Origin: Epiperipatus broadwayi
Lineage: Eukaryota; Onychophora; Udeonychophora; Euonychophora; Peripatidae
NCBI GenBank assembly: GCA_028023455.1
Contig: JAQFVV010006203.1
Coordinates: 13,428,348 to 13,492,347 of the forward strand
Length of the DNA: 64,000 nt
Direction: 5' to 3'
Each line of letters starts with the position of its first letter. Position 1 is the first letter of the stretch. The notes below the pieces were generated by a model. That model was given only the letters and a program-made list of their open reading frames with translations, was not told where the DNA came from and searched no databases. Below, piece by piece: positions 1-11,193 of this stretch. Position numbers and translations under genes: made by a program.

Positions 1-1262
1 AACTCGTATTGAAAAAGGCTTTCAAAATAAATTAAAAATTGGTGCTATCTTTATTGATTTAATCTCAGTTTATGATTTTGGTTGGTGGGGGGGGGGGTAA
101 ATTCTTAAATGCAGAAGTCATTAATTTACTTGACAAAATATTCTCCAATAGAAAAATTCAAATGATATATCTTAAACAATAATCATACCAAATGTAAAAT
201 TTTATAGAATAGTCTCATAGGTTTACTTTTCTCATTTACAAACTTAATATATTTATTAGTGATCTTGAAATAGAACATTGGAAATTCATTTATACTGATG
301 ATATTGCTTTGACTTATCAAAAGAAATTTTTCCTGAAATAAAAATGTCTCAATAAGGATATGGAAAAATTGTAATTTTTTTTCTAGGATTTTATTCCTAA
401 ACCAATGAAAACAGTATGATCAATTTTTCATCTAAATAACAGATAATCATATATTCTGAATAAAACCTTTTGCAATAGTAGACTAAAATGCAATTTTATC
501 CCCTACTATTTAGGGGTAATTTTGGATTGTGCCTAATTTATTTTTCTTATTTAGCTAAGGTTAACTCAATTTCTATGAATAATCTTGGAAAGCCATCTTG
601 TACAAATATTTTACTGGCAGCTTCTTTAGCACTAGCATATTGTGGTGGTGAATAACGTGTCCATATTTGAAGAAAAAGTTACCACACTAAACTTCTGGAT
701 ACTCAAATGTTATCATGAGAAATATTACTAGGACACTAAAATCTCCTTTTCCTGTATTTTCACAGTTGTCTGCCACATATCAAAAGAACAGTTGTCACAG
801 AAAATCTAGAAAAAGCTTTTAAACATATTGGATTTTCCAGTAACTCAAGATATAGTTTCATCACCTAACACTCTTCTTAAATCAAAATCCCCTTTTTTAA
901 TATTCTACCAATGACAATCTAGTTAGGGCATAAAAAATAAAATTCTCACATATTCCAAAAATTTTTTAAATCCAATGTCAACAATAAAGCCAAATGGATT
1001 TGATCTTTCTAAATGCAATCAATATTTCATTAAGACTCGATATAAGCCACGATGTTGCATTCATCTGTTTCATAAATGGAATTTGTCAGCCATTGATCCA
1101 TATAAATATGGACATATGTAAACTATGATCTACATAATTAGTGACTCCAAATTTATGATTAAAATGGCCGAATTGAAGAATTTAATAATTTCACTGATGA
1201 ATCTATCTCTTGGTTGGAATCTCTACAGGATTCTTCTAAGATATTTTGTTAATAGTTAAACT
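1..1262 (+). pseudogene. Decayed Jockey/CR1-like LINE reverse transcriptase
   Basis: Conceptual translation of the plus strand, with many stops and frameshifts, follows the order of a Jockey/CR1-type ORF2. Near position 45 is FIDLISVYD, a degraded palm motif A. Near 290 is TDDIALTYQ, where the catalytic box normally reads ADD. At about 505-540 is the thumb-like YYLGVILD, and near 625 is SLALAYCGG. The C-terminal cysteine/histidine region ends near 1170-1250 with EEFNNFTDESISWLESL. An A-run at 1265-1279 may be the tail. The 5' part lies outside the window. Family placement rests on remembered motif order, not a search. The copy cannot encode an active protein. Confidence 0.7.
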
Positions 1263-3564
1263 ATCAAAAAAAAAAAAAATTCAATACACTAAACAAATAA
1301 ATACCAGTTCAGACTTTGTCAGAACTACAAAACCATTAATTATATAAAAATGACTAAATAATTTATATTAACAAAATTTGTTATTAATCTTCAAGCTTCT
1401 ATATTCAGCAACTTCAAATTAACATCAATATTGTGAACAGTTGTATTTTCCACTCTTGGTTATGTTCAGTATTCCAATTTTTAATTATAGAAATGGAGAC
1501 AAATAGTAATAGCGCCAAAGTCTGATTAATATGATTATTATACTGATTAAACTTACAATTGATCCTTTATTAGCACATAATCATGATAATTATAACTTTT
1601 AAATAACTTCACTATTAACAATTAACGTTGGTTTTTAAAGGTTTTTTTCAAATAATGTAATATATATTAACATTATTCTTTAAACACACTATTATGGTCA
1701 AAAGTAAAACATAAATAACTCTTAAAATGTGTTACATGCATATATCATGCCTAACTATTTTGAATATATGTGATAACTTGGGTCAACTGATTGAGACAGG
1801 TTTCATGTTAAAATATATCTTGGAATCATTTATTTTCCTTTTCATATAATTCACTTACCATTTATATCCCATTAATCGCCTACACTGTGTAGACACATCA
1901 CTAGGATTATGATATTGTTATAAGATATTGAAAGCATGCTTAGCATATTATATTAAATATATAAGAATCTCACTCAAGGGAATTTGTATATCTCACATCC
2001 CATTAATTTATTTTCAAGCTTTTCTTAATTTTCATCTCCAAGTACTCTTATCTAAATATTAACTAATATGAATGTCTTGTTATTTGAAGAAATTCATAAA
2101 TCATTTATTTCTCACAAAAAAATGTTTACCACATCTCGCTTTCCTTATTCTTCTTTTGGACATTTTTCAAGCTTTAATTTGTTTTTAGCCTCTTTTAAAT
2201 TTTATAAAAATATATGTCTCTCTAGATGCAATTCCTTTTAGATATACATAGAATCAGTAGGATTATATCTTCTACTATAATATAAAATAATGATGCCAAT
2301 AAAGTAATGACAGAAATATATACTGTACAAATAGATAATTCTAACATAAGTTACATTCATAAATTGATAATCAAAAAATATTTGTAAAAGATTTTAACCG
2401 TAATTTATATTTGTTCCAAATATTTTTCTAAAACCAAATCTATTTATTCTACTCCAAAATAACTTATTATAAATAGATGAAGGTGTTATAGTACTTTCCT
2501 ATCGACATATGTAATACTATTAGTATCTGGCATCATTGATTATTCAATCTCACAACAGATGACTCTGAAAAAGATATTTGCTACTATTAGCATATGTATA
2601 TAAACGAAGATAATTAATAGTTCATAAAATTCTGTACTTATAAATTTTAAATTTAGATCACTAAACAATTTCCTAGGATTTTCAATAGTTATAAGTATTG
2701 ATAAAAGATTTTTTTTACAAGTTTCTTTATCTTTTCCATCAATTTTGAGTTTAGTTAAATTTAAAATAGCCCACTACTAGATAAAGATCTCTACAATAAC
2801 CTTCAATCAAGTAACAGTGAAGAAGCCTTCACAGAGGCTTATCTGTTGTTCAATGGTGACGGGTTGTTTGTTATTACGTCCATATTTTAATCTCTAGCTA
2901 ACTAAATACTTATTTTATTCATATTCAAACCACATCAAAAGCAATATGAAATTTAGTAACACCTCGAAGCTAAAATCATCAAATCACTATAGTATTTCAT
3001 CTATGAATTATGATAATCAAAATAATAGCTGCTACTTTATAGTCTGAAGAAATAAATAAAATTTATATTTTTGCTTATAAATAATATATTGTAAAAATAG
3101 ATTTACAATTCAAAATTAGACTATTTCTTATTTTTACAAAAAACTAATAGAAAGTGGTTAAATGTTCTCATTCACAGTAACGTAACAGGTCAGTATTTCC
3201 AATGTTTTTTTCACTTGCAGATTCTTGACAATCCATTTTCATAAATTGTACTATCACATCAGCAAGGTGGTGGTAATTAATATAGTTATCATTATTTTAA
3301 ATTTATATCTTCTCATTGTAAACAAATAGCCCAAAAATAAAATTAAAAAGCATACAATAAATAAGCTGGATATAAGTTTACCTTTAAAATTCTATTTATA
3401 GTGAGTTCAAATAAATGTCACAGGTAAAAAAAAATTACATCAATTTTTTTTTTTTTTCACTTTTAAATGTTCTGATTCAAATATCTAAGAGTTTGTGCAA
3501 CCCAGATTAGGAATCACAGGTACTCATTGCATATTTAATTATATTTAAATATAGTAGTAATTTT
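1263..3564. other. AT-rich stretch, no gene seen
   Basis: I see no convincing exon, RNA gene or complete transposon here. The stretch is strongly AT-rich with poly-T runs (for example around 3440-3460) and scattered short A/T repeats. Confidence 0.5.
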
Positions 3565-3831
3565 TCCTTCGTTGTATGTGCATATGCTTTACAATAGTTC
3601 TATTCCAATGGTTCTATTCCATTTTATTTAGCAGAGTGTACTTTCCGTGACAAACACCACAATCAGCTCTCATGTTTCATAGTATTGCTGTTTTATTTAT
3701 CCATCTTGATTATTCATATTGTGTAAATCAGTTTATTTAAATATTCCATCTATGTGATAAGTGAATACTATTTTCTCTTTTATTTATCATGTTTTTGTAG
3801 TTAGTTATGACCCAAGTTTCTTTACTTTTTC

Positions 3832-3934
3832 AATAGTCACATTTTATGCATTCCAAGTTGACAAACCATGAATCAAAGCTATGACCATATGGCTTTTCAT
3901 GGTCTTAGAACATGGACTTATTGGGTTGTCTTTA
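3832..3934 (+). pseudogene. Degenerate inverted copy of the claudin-like exon
   Basis: This is the plus-strand arm equivalent of the exon-like sequence at 4275-4379. The tryptophan after Arg-Pro is replaced by a TGA stop, the 3' splice site reads CAATAG in place of TTTCAG, and the donor GGTAAGC has become AGTACGC. Both splice signals and the reading frame are therefore lost, while the surrounding intron-like sequence is still recognisable. Confidence 0.55.
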
Positions 3935-4274
3935 GTACGCTTATATAAATATTTGTGCTACACTATTCTGACTGTGATGTTAATTCTTGATTCATCATAT
4001 ATAGCTTTTCAACCTGGGCTATTTCACTACAACCACAAGATGATACAAAGTCCTATTCTAAAACTAGTGAATAAAACAAACAAACAGCCAAAATAAACAT
4101 GAACACTAACAAATCTCAATAGGCTGGTAAATAACCCATAAGATAGATTACAAAAGGAAGAGACTCTGCAGATAGTACGTGAAGTCTAGATCCAGGTTTG
4201 CACATTCTTATATTATAGTGAATCAAGGACCAAAATCACAACTAGAATAGCATAGCATATTTATATAAGCTTAC

Positions 4275-4379
4275 CAAAGACAATCAGGAATATAAGTCCA
4301 TCTTCTAGGACCACGAAAGACAAAATGGTCATAGCTTTGATCCACGGTCTGTCAACTTGGAATGCATAGAATGTGTCAA
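4275..4379 (-). CDS. Candidate 105-nt exon, claudin/PMP22-like transmembrane segment
   Basis: On the minus strand a pyrimidine-rich acceptor ending TTTTTCAG precedes 105 open bases that end at a GTAAGC donor. Both ends are phase 1, so the exon would be symmetric. The peptide runs DTFYAFQVDRPWIKAM, then a hydrophobic stretch TILSFVVL..GLIFLIVF. The pattern A-x-Q-x-x-R followed by a membrane helix ending near glycine recalls the second transmembrane segment of claudin/PMP22/EMP-type four-helix proteins. I found no partner exons on either side, so the parent gene is unknown. It could also be a fossil exon of a duplicated gene. The family call is a resemblance only. Confidence 0.4.
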
Positions 4380-4624
4380 CTGAAAAAGAAAAGTAAAATA
4401 AGCTTGATTTATAGCTGATCATAAAAATATAATAAATAAACGAGAAAATGACATTCAATTATCACACAAATGAATATTTAAATAAACCGATTTATATAAT
4501 ACGAATAATCAAGATGGATTATAAATAAAGCAGCAACACTATGAAACGAGAGCTATGATTATGATGTTTGTCATCGAAAGTGCAATAAAGAAATAAAACC
4601 ACTTCATAATACATATGCAAAGAA

Positions 4625-7600
4625 TTATATTCATATATTATCCATAAAAAAAAAACTATTATTAATTTATTGATTTTAATAATAGTTTTTATAAGTATTA
4701 TGAAATAGATATTTAATAAAATTGATTACAATCTAAAAATAATTAAACTTGAGCATTTTATATTCCTTAATTTTTGTCTTTGAAATATGCATTTAATTTC
4801 AATAAAAGTTCTTTGTATAAAAGTTATATGATTTTAAAAATGGCGAATCTTGAAACTGATACTAGCTATTGTACCGGTCAGAATTGTATGTTCGTCTAAC
4901 AAGAGCTAGCATCTAGGCAAAAGTACCTCAAATCCAATCATGTGCAAGATACATGAATCAGGAACAATCATGAAATCTGCCTTCTTGCCTATTTTCCAGA
5001 TCTATAACATTACGAACAACATTTCTGATGATAACATGAAATTTTATTTATTCCTGTCCTGGAGCAACAGCGGAGAAACAAGAGATCTACAGCGAAAAAT
5101 AATACTACTAGACTTCGAACCCCAGCCCCCAACAGAATGAAATAGCTTAAGATTATAATTAGGCTTTTCATAAAGTTCATTAATAAATCTAGAAATTGGC
5201 CTAAGGTCAGTGGAAACCAGCTATATATAATGCAATTTAATTAAACATGTGTATGCATAAATCATGAGGCAAAGCAGACTTAAGTAATAATTATATAGTT
5301 AATAATTTATTAATATTAGAAAAATGAATAAACATTTAATTTAACAAACACTTGCGAATCTATTTATATATGACACAACTAGAATTATGGGTTTCACGTG
5401 ACTGTTGATTTGTGTATTGAAGGAATTACATAATAATAGCACATAAATTAATGATTAAGTAATACACAAATCTGCAATTGAATACGATGATAAAAAAATG
5501 TACATATAGTCAAAAAATGCGGCTTAATATGCTAACAGTAGATACCAATTTTACCATATTATAACTTGGATGCTATGATTATTTTTATGAAAAATAAATG
5601 ACCTTAAAATAGATAACTGAGATATAAATTACATCAATTTATTATGGATCATTTGAACCACGTACGAAAATATTTTATAATTTACATTATTCACTTCAAT
5701 AGTCATTAGAGCTTGAAATGTTTAAACAGAAAAGTTATTTGTATTTTATTCTATTCTTTTCTGACTGGAAAAGATTTACTTAGCATTATTTGTTAGCACA
5801 CTCAGCATTGTCTCAATGAGAGGGCGGGTAGCTTAAATAAGCTTTAAAATGACATTACCTAACTTATAATATAAATGAAAATATGAGATGGATTTAGAGC
5901 TCATGGAATTACGTCTTACAGATTTAAAATAGGCAAATATAAAATATTAAATAAGAATCACGGTGCTGACTAAATCATAATGCTAGAATAGATTGAGTCC
6001 ATTTTAGGATGAACGCTTCATCAATAATCTAAGAATATAAAATGTGCCTGTACACGTGACAGGTCAGCATTTGAAAAGGGTGGTCTCATAGGAATTATCA
6101 CAGTCTGTTTTCCAGTGTTAACCCATGCAGAGCCTAAACGATAACCTGACAATATCCTGGAACCGGTGTCCAAGCCCCATTCACGGATATGCCATTAAGT
6201 AAAAGAATCCCATTTCTCCGGGGTTTAGTTTGACAAAGCAAAGCGAGGTAATTTTGGAACATTATGTAAGCCAAGCAATGCTAATAATAAAAATAAATCA
6301 GGTTCTTAATAATGCTGATATGTGGATTAAGGCCCTCGTAATTTAATAGAATCTAGCATAATGATATGAAATAATTTGATCCCTCTCGAAAAGTATGCAA
6401 ATGACCCTTCATATTAGTTAGGACGTCACAAATAAAAGAGGGATTTTTGTTTCCTTCATTAAACAAATATTAATACGCTAACTAGTAATTAATTTCATAA
6501 ATAATTACCATACTAGATGGTGTGATGGGTAAATGATTGACCATATAATAAAAAAAACAGCAAAGGTAGGTCATTGAGTTTATTTTAAAATATAATTTGA
6601 AAATAAAATCAATAGCGTAAACATGGCAATAAAGTGACATATTAAATGTAGCAGCGAATAATCTGCCACTAAGCAAATAGAATAACTTAAAATATTCAAT
6701 CGCGCGAACTTTTAGTTAGGTAAGAAAGCTTACATTTACGATTTAACATCCTATAATATCGAGGATATCTAATAGAAAATTTAATATCAGTTCGCTCGAT
6801 TGAACTATTAGCATATTAAATTAAATCGGACACAATTTATAATATTAAAAATAAAAGTTTGCCGCATTTAAAATATTAAAAATAGAAATTGTGAAACCCA
6901 TTAAAGAAATTCATTTAAAAAAATAAAGTTATAGATTCGTGCATTAGATTTTTATAACAGAAAGTCATTACTTTATAGAATGGTTACAATTAGCATTAGG
7001 TTGTGTTTAAATAGAAAGAGAATTTTACATTATAATTGATTTAGGATTTAAATTAAAAGTTTTGAAAAAGTTCATATTAGCGGCATGATTAGGATTTACC
7101 TTCCATAACTTGATGTCTTGATGTACATACGGATTGGAAAGTGTAAAATTATAAATGATGAAATCACTGATGGCAAGGCAAAGTTTTGAAAAATAATGGC
7201 TGGCATCTTGAGATAGTTATTACAGCATTTACATTAGGCAGTCCATAAGTGGAGATGGCAGATTAGCATAGCAGTCTGGAAACGATTTTGGAGAAGAAAA
7301 GGGGAGCAAATTTAGTCCCTCTATTCCGGATTCATATTTCAAAAATTAAATTGACGTGGGTCCATTCTGCAACACTTGGTAAAATGGTGAACTAAGAGAA
7401 TTAGTTAGCCTAAAATTTCAGCTCTATTTATGTATTAGTAAGACCTTCTCGAATATTCTCTGTTTCCGCTTGATAAGGCCCGGATGTCCATTCTGGCCTG
7501 AATGCACCTATTGTTCATTTCAATGATGATGCAACAAGTTCCAGAGAGTATTGTTTTAATCTATTTCTAGAATGGAAATAGATTCAAAAGATATAATTTT

Positions 7601-8226
7601 CATTAACATTTTGTTTGCTAAGGGATTTTAATTTATTAATTACCTTTTTAAATAAAACCTAGAAGATTCTTTTACTTATATGTTTCAGAGTTATTTTAAT
7701 TACTCAAAATAAAATACGCAACTATAAAATAAATATACATAATATTTAATAACGAAAAATATATTTTTATCAATAATGTATTTTTGCAAATCTTGAACAC
7801 ACATACATGATTATATAAAGGGACCGGAAATTTAAATATTTCCAACAAAATTATTAAATATTCTTTTATCATAATAAAACGTTTAACTTATGAAAGTACA
7901 AAAATAAAGGAGGGTTTTAAAACTTGTGTGTCCTTTCACTCTCCAGTGATTTAACACATATTATAGCTGGGTTTAAACCTCTGATTCAAGGTTTTGAATC
8001 ATCAGACAGTGAAGCAAAAATATGTGAAATATATTTTCTGCTTCACTATGTATTTAACTTCTCATTTTTTATCATCCAATAAATTATTGAGAGAATAAAT
8101 TTTATGTAATCTACTTAAAACATTGAATTCCACCTTAAATGTTACAAAACAATAGAAAGTATAATATTATTTTTATACTTAAAACAGTTATTGTATTATA
8201 TTTGATACACTTATAAAATATTCATA
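4625..8226. other. Gene-poor stretch downstream of the hydantoinase gene
   Basis: Mostly AT-rich noncoding sequence. Two patches are less AT-rich than their surroundings. At 4940-5140 a 66-codon plus-strand reading frame shows no recognisable domain. At about 6060-6260 a short minus-strand frame contains RILSGYRLGSAWVN but also lacks a recognised family. Around 7430-7560 is another higher-GC island without an evident ORF. The last few hundred bases probably hold the 3' UTR of the minus-strand hydantoinase gene, but I could not pick an unambiguous polyadenylation signal. Confidence 0.45.
7979..8047. repeat. Two adjacent small hairpins
   Basis: Two short palindromes abut. The first pairs TGATTCAA with TTGAATCA across a few bases at 7981-8006. 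The second (8008-8047) pairs AGTGAAGCAAAAATAT with ATATTTTCTGCTTCACT across a loop of about seven bases. They lie 180-250 bases past the hydantoinase stop codon, so they could sit in its 3' UTR or just beyond it. Confidence 0.6.
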
Positions 8227-11193
8227 TCACAAAGTAGATATAGGAAGACAATCTTTAAATTCAGCAATTGGTTTAAACTGAATTTCTGAAGAATAGCCAA
8301 ATGCCTGTGGTCCTACAACTTCTAATGCTTTGGAACTTCTCAGAGCTGGGCTACAAGATATTGCTAATACACTTACTCGAAGACCATAACGAACTTCTTC
8401 TGTCTGAATAGGGATTCCTGAATCACTGTCAATAATAGTTATCAAGTCAGGAGTACATGCTAATATTTGAGTTACTGATATGTCAATTGCTACCAAGTTT
8501 TCATTTTGAAAATGTATAGAAAGATGATGGTCTACAAAATTATCAAAACCATCTATATCTACTGTTCCTCGACTAAATCCTTTTTCAATGGAACGCTGAA
8601 CATCAGTAATTTTTCCTTTGATAAGTAATTTGCCATCTTCAATATTAAGAATGGCATCACTTGGTGATAAGTTTAATTTTGGTGCTTGCAAAATTGCATT
8701 TCCAAGCCTCCAAGCTCTGCTTACAGTATGCAATGCACATGTTTTTTTTATTGTTTTAACTGATAAAGGAGGAAAGGAAAAAATACCAGCACAACCCATT
8801 TCAATAACCACATTCCTAAAATAATTTTCTATATGCTTTGGTGAATCCGCCTGCAAAATTATTGCTCTTCTTCCTTTATCATCAAGTAAGCAAGCAGGAT
8901 AACATTTTTCACCATAAATATTTGGAAGATCCATTTGTAATTCAGGAAAAGCGCGGCCCATACGATCAGCATCTATAACAGGAATATTAAGATCAGCAGC
9001 AATTATAAAAGGTTTGATACCATTTGCTCCTCCAATTTCTTCACTAATAACTGCTTTAATATCTGTTACATCTACTGATAATGTATTATTTGATTTGAAA
9101 TCATCAATATATACAATTCCACTATCCTTTTTAATTTCTGAACATTTGCTTTCAGCAGAAGAATCAGCTAGATATTGTTTTACTTCTAGCATACATTTTA
9201 GCACCTCAATTTCCAAATTTTCAGTGGATAATTTCTCCATACCTATAACTGGTGCACCCATACCAGCAACACCAAAAACTAATTCTTCTGAATTATATAT
9301 TTGTTCAAATTTAGTAGGAGTAATAACTCTAATTTTTTTGCCTTCTTTTAATTTTTTTAATACTCTTATTTTACCAAGATATGAATTACCTCCTCCTCCA
9401 CAACCAAGAACAGCAGTTCCTACAGCAATACACTCAATATCCCATGGTGTTAATTCCCATTCACCAGTTTTGGGATTAACATAGGGAATTGTGGAAACAA
9501 TTTCATCAAAAACTGGATCATCTTCTGCATCCACAAATGCTTCAGTATTTGTTTCTATATCCATATTCAAAATATTACTATCAAATTTAATTTGATTATT
9601 CTTACTCAAATTTCCAACTGCTTTGACTTTCATTCTAACAGCTGTACCAGGTAAATATGCAAGTGGAATTTCATTTACTTCTATAATCTCTACAGAATCC
9701 AGTGATGCTCCAGCAACAATAGCCTCATTTACTGCATCCTCTTTGACTTTACTTAAGGCTTCCAATCGACTTGTTTCCTTTAAACTAATGACTCGATCAA
9801 TTACTCCACTAACTTGACTAAGAGCAGCACCAATAGCATTAGCAATATCAAAATGCAGTGGATGGATAATTTGTGAAATTCCTTTGAGGTTTATTGTTTG
9901 ATTTATTAAAACACTTCCACCACCAACTATTATTAAAGGGCATTTTTCAGAGCTCAGTTTTATACATTCAACACATTTTTCTAATTTTCTGTGTATTTCA
10001 AAAATGGCATTTTCAATTAAATCACTTGATAAATGACTTAGTAAATCTGGATTTCCAATAGAGATCAAATTATTAGCTACAGCTATGTCTGTAGCTGTAA
10101 GAAAAGAACCATTAAAAATAATAGCTTTAGTAATTAATTCATTTCCAACACTAAGTGGACCAACAGTAATATGGCCATTTTTTTCTTGCACTAATGATCC
10201 TCCACCTAATCCTATACTTTGCATATCAGGCATATGAAAGTTTGTCCGTACTCCTCCAATTTTTACATGTGTACTAGCTTCTCTGGGAAATCCTTTTATT
10301 ATAGCACCTACATCACAAGTTGTACCACCTATATCTGCAACAATAGCATTTTTAATACCTGTTAAAAAGGCAGCTCCTCTCATACTGTTTGTAGGTCCTG
10401 AAGCAAAGGTATGTACAGGGAATTTTAGGGTTTGTTCAATGCTTATAATAGTACCATCATTCTGTGTAAAATACAAAGGGCAATCCAAATTAAGTAATTT
10501 TAACGTTTCAAGAAGAGATTTAATAGTTGTCTGGCAAAGAGGTTTAAGAGATTCATTGAGAATTCCTGCATTCTCTCTATCAAGTAAACCCATTTGCCCA
10601 ATACGATTTGAGAGGGTATAACTAATAGTTGGAAATTCACTTTCTATTACAGTTGATACTGCTTCTTCATGCTGGTTACAAACAGACGAAAAAACACTTG
10701 AAATTACTAAGTGATTAATTCCTTTATTTTTAATAAAATTGAGACAATTTCTGACTTTATCCATTTGTAATGGTAAAATTTCCCTCCCGTCAAATTGAAA
10801 TCCACCTTCTATCATAAATACTGGACCTTCGATTATGTTTTTTAAATGTTGTGGTATATCTGAAAATGGCGGAATTCCATTACTACAAGTACCACAAAGT
10901 CGTATGACAGCCACAGGAACTAAATGTTTACGTTGTAAAACAGCATTGACAAAATGAGTTGTACCAATATTAATTTGCACAATCTTTAAAGTAACATTTT
11001 TTACTTTTGTAATTGCTGCTTTTAAAGATTCATAAAGACCACTGGTAACATCGGATGTTGTCGGGCTTTTACTATAACTTATAACCGAGTTTGCTTCCAT
11101 TAAAACAGTATCGGTATTTGTTCCTCCAACATCCACTCCTACGATAACCGAACGCATCTTAGCTTGTGACATGTCTATCGCGATTGGGTTCAC
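8227..11193 (-). CDS. Hydantoinase/oxoprolinase A subunit fused to DUF917
   Basis: A single uninterrupted 988-residue frame. Residues 16-195 match the N-terminal hydantoinase domain, with the sugar-kinase-like phosphate loop VGVDVGGTNTDTV (18-30) and the NIGTTHFVNAVLQRK segment (75-89). Residues 205-470 match the catalytic A-subunit domain: FASGPTNS (263-270), the second nucleotide motif ADIGGTTCDVG (286-296), GLGGGSLV (328-335) and IVGGGSVL (422-429). Residues 580-980 match DUF917: VGTAVLGCGGGGNSYLGK (591-608), GANGIKPF (722-729) and DADRMGRAFPELQM (741-754). Known relatives hydrolyse hydantoin or 5-oxoproline rings with ATP, and DUF917 relatives have been linked to S-methyl-thiohydantoin desulfuration. 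The substrate here is inferred, not known. Microbes have both domains, and fungi have the fused form. Base composition matches the host and there is no signal peptide, so a cytosolic enzyme is likely. The start is the first ATG; a second methionine at residue 8 is an alternative. Confidence 0.9.
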   Translation of the reverse strand: MNPIAIDMSQAKMRSVIVGVDVGGTNTDTVLMEANSVISYSKSPTTSDVTSGLYESLKAAITKVKNVTLKIVQINIGTTHFVNAVLQRKHLVPVAVIRLCGTCSNGIPPFSDIPQHLKNIIEGPVFMIEGGFQFDGREILPLQMDKVRNCLNFIKNKGINHLVISSVFSSVCNQHEEAVSTVIESEFPTISYTLSNRIGQMGLLDRENAGILNESLKPLCQTTIKSLLETLKLLNLDCPLYFTQNDGTIISIEQTLKFPVHTFASGPTNSMRGAAFLTGIKNAIVADIGGTTCDVGAIIKGFPREASTHVKIGGVRTNFHMPDMQSIGLGGGSLVQEKNGHITVGPLSVGNELITKAIIFNGSFLTATDIAVANNLISIGNPDLLSHLSSDLIENAIFEIHRKLEKCVECIKLSSEKCPLIIVGGGSVLINQTINLKGISQIIHPLHFDIANAIGAALSQVSGVIDRVISLKETSRLEALSKVKEDAVNEAIVAGASLDSVEIIEVNEIPLAYLPGTAVRMKVKAVGNLSKNNQIKFDSNILNMDIETNTEAFVDAEDDPVFDEIVSTIPYVNPKTGEWELTPWDIECIAVGTAVLGCGGGGNSYLGKIRVLKKLKEGKKIRVITPTKFEQIYNSEELVFGVAGMGAPVIGMEKLSTENLEIEVLKCMLEVKQYLADSSAESKCSEIKKDSGIVYIDDFKSNNTLSVDVTDIKAVISEEIGGANGIKPFIIAADLNIPVIDADRMGRAFPELQMDLPNIYGEKCYPACLLDDKGRRAIILQADSPKHIENYFRNVVIEMGCAGIFSFPPLSVKTIKKTCALHTVSRAWRLGNAILQAPKLNLSPSDAILNIEDGKLLIKGKITDVQRSIEKGFSRGTVDIDGFDNFVDHHLSIHFQNENLVAIDISVTQILACTPDLITIIDSDSGIPIQTEEVRYGLRVSVLAISCSPALRSSKALEVVGPQAFGYSSEIQFKPIAEFKDCLPISTL

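Larger units (their letters stand above)
3575..4620. repeat. Long imperfect inverted repeat carrying an exon-like core
   Basis: Plus-strand sequence from about 3575 to 3945 is repeated in inverted orientation from about 4620 down to 4258, with a ~310-base spacer. By eye the arms match at roughly 75-85 percent. Landmarks shared by both arms include the CAAGATGGAT region (near 3703 reversed, and 4510), GCATTCCAAGTTGACA (3848, and reversed near 4360), and the AGCTATGACCAT stretch (near 3878, and reversed near 4330). No terminal motif or clear target duplication was seen, so this looks more like an inverted segmental duplication than a DNA transposon. Confidence 0.75.

Noticed and set aside
9014-9484. 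156-codon open frame on the plus strand
   Set aside because: It is antisense to the hydantoinase-DUF917 gene. Its peptide has no domain of its own and it arises from the codon pattern of the real gene.
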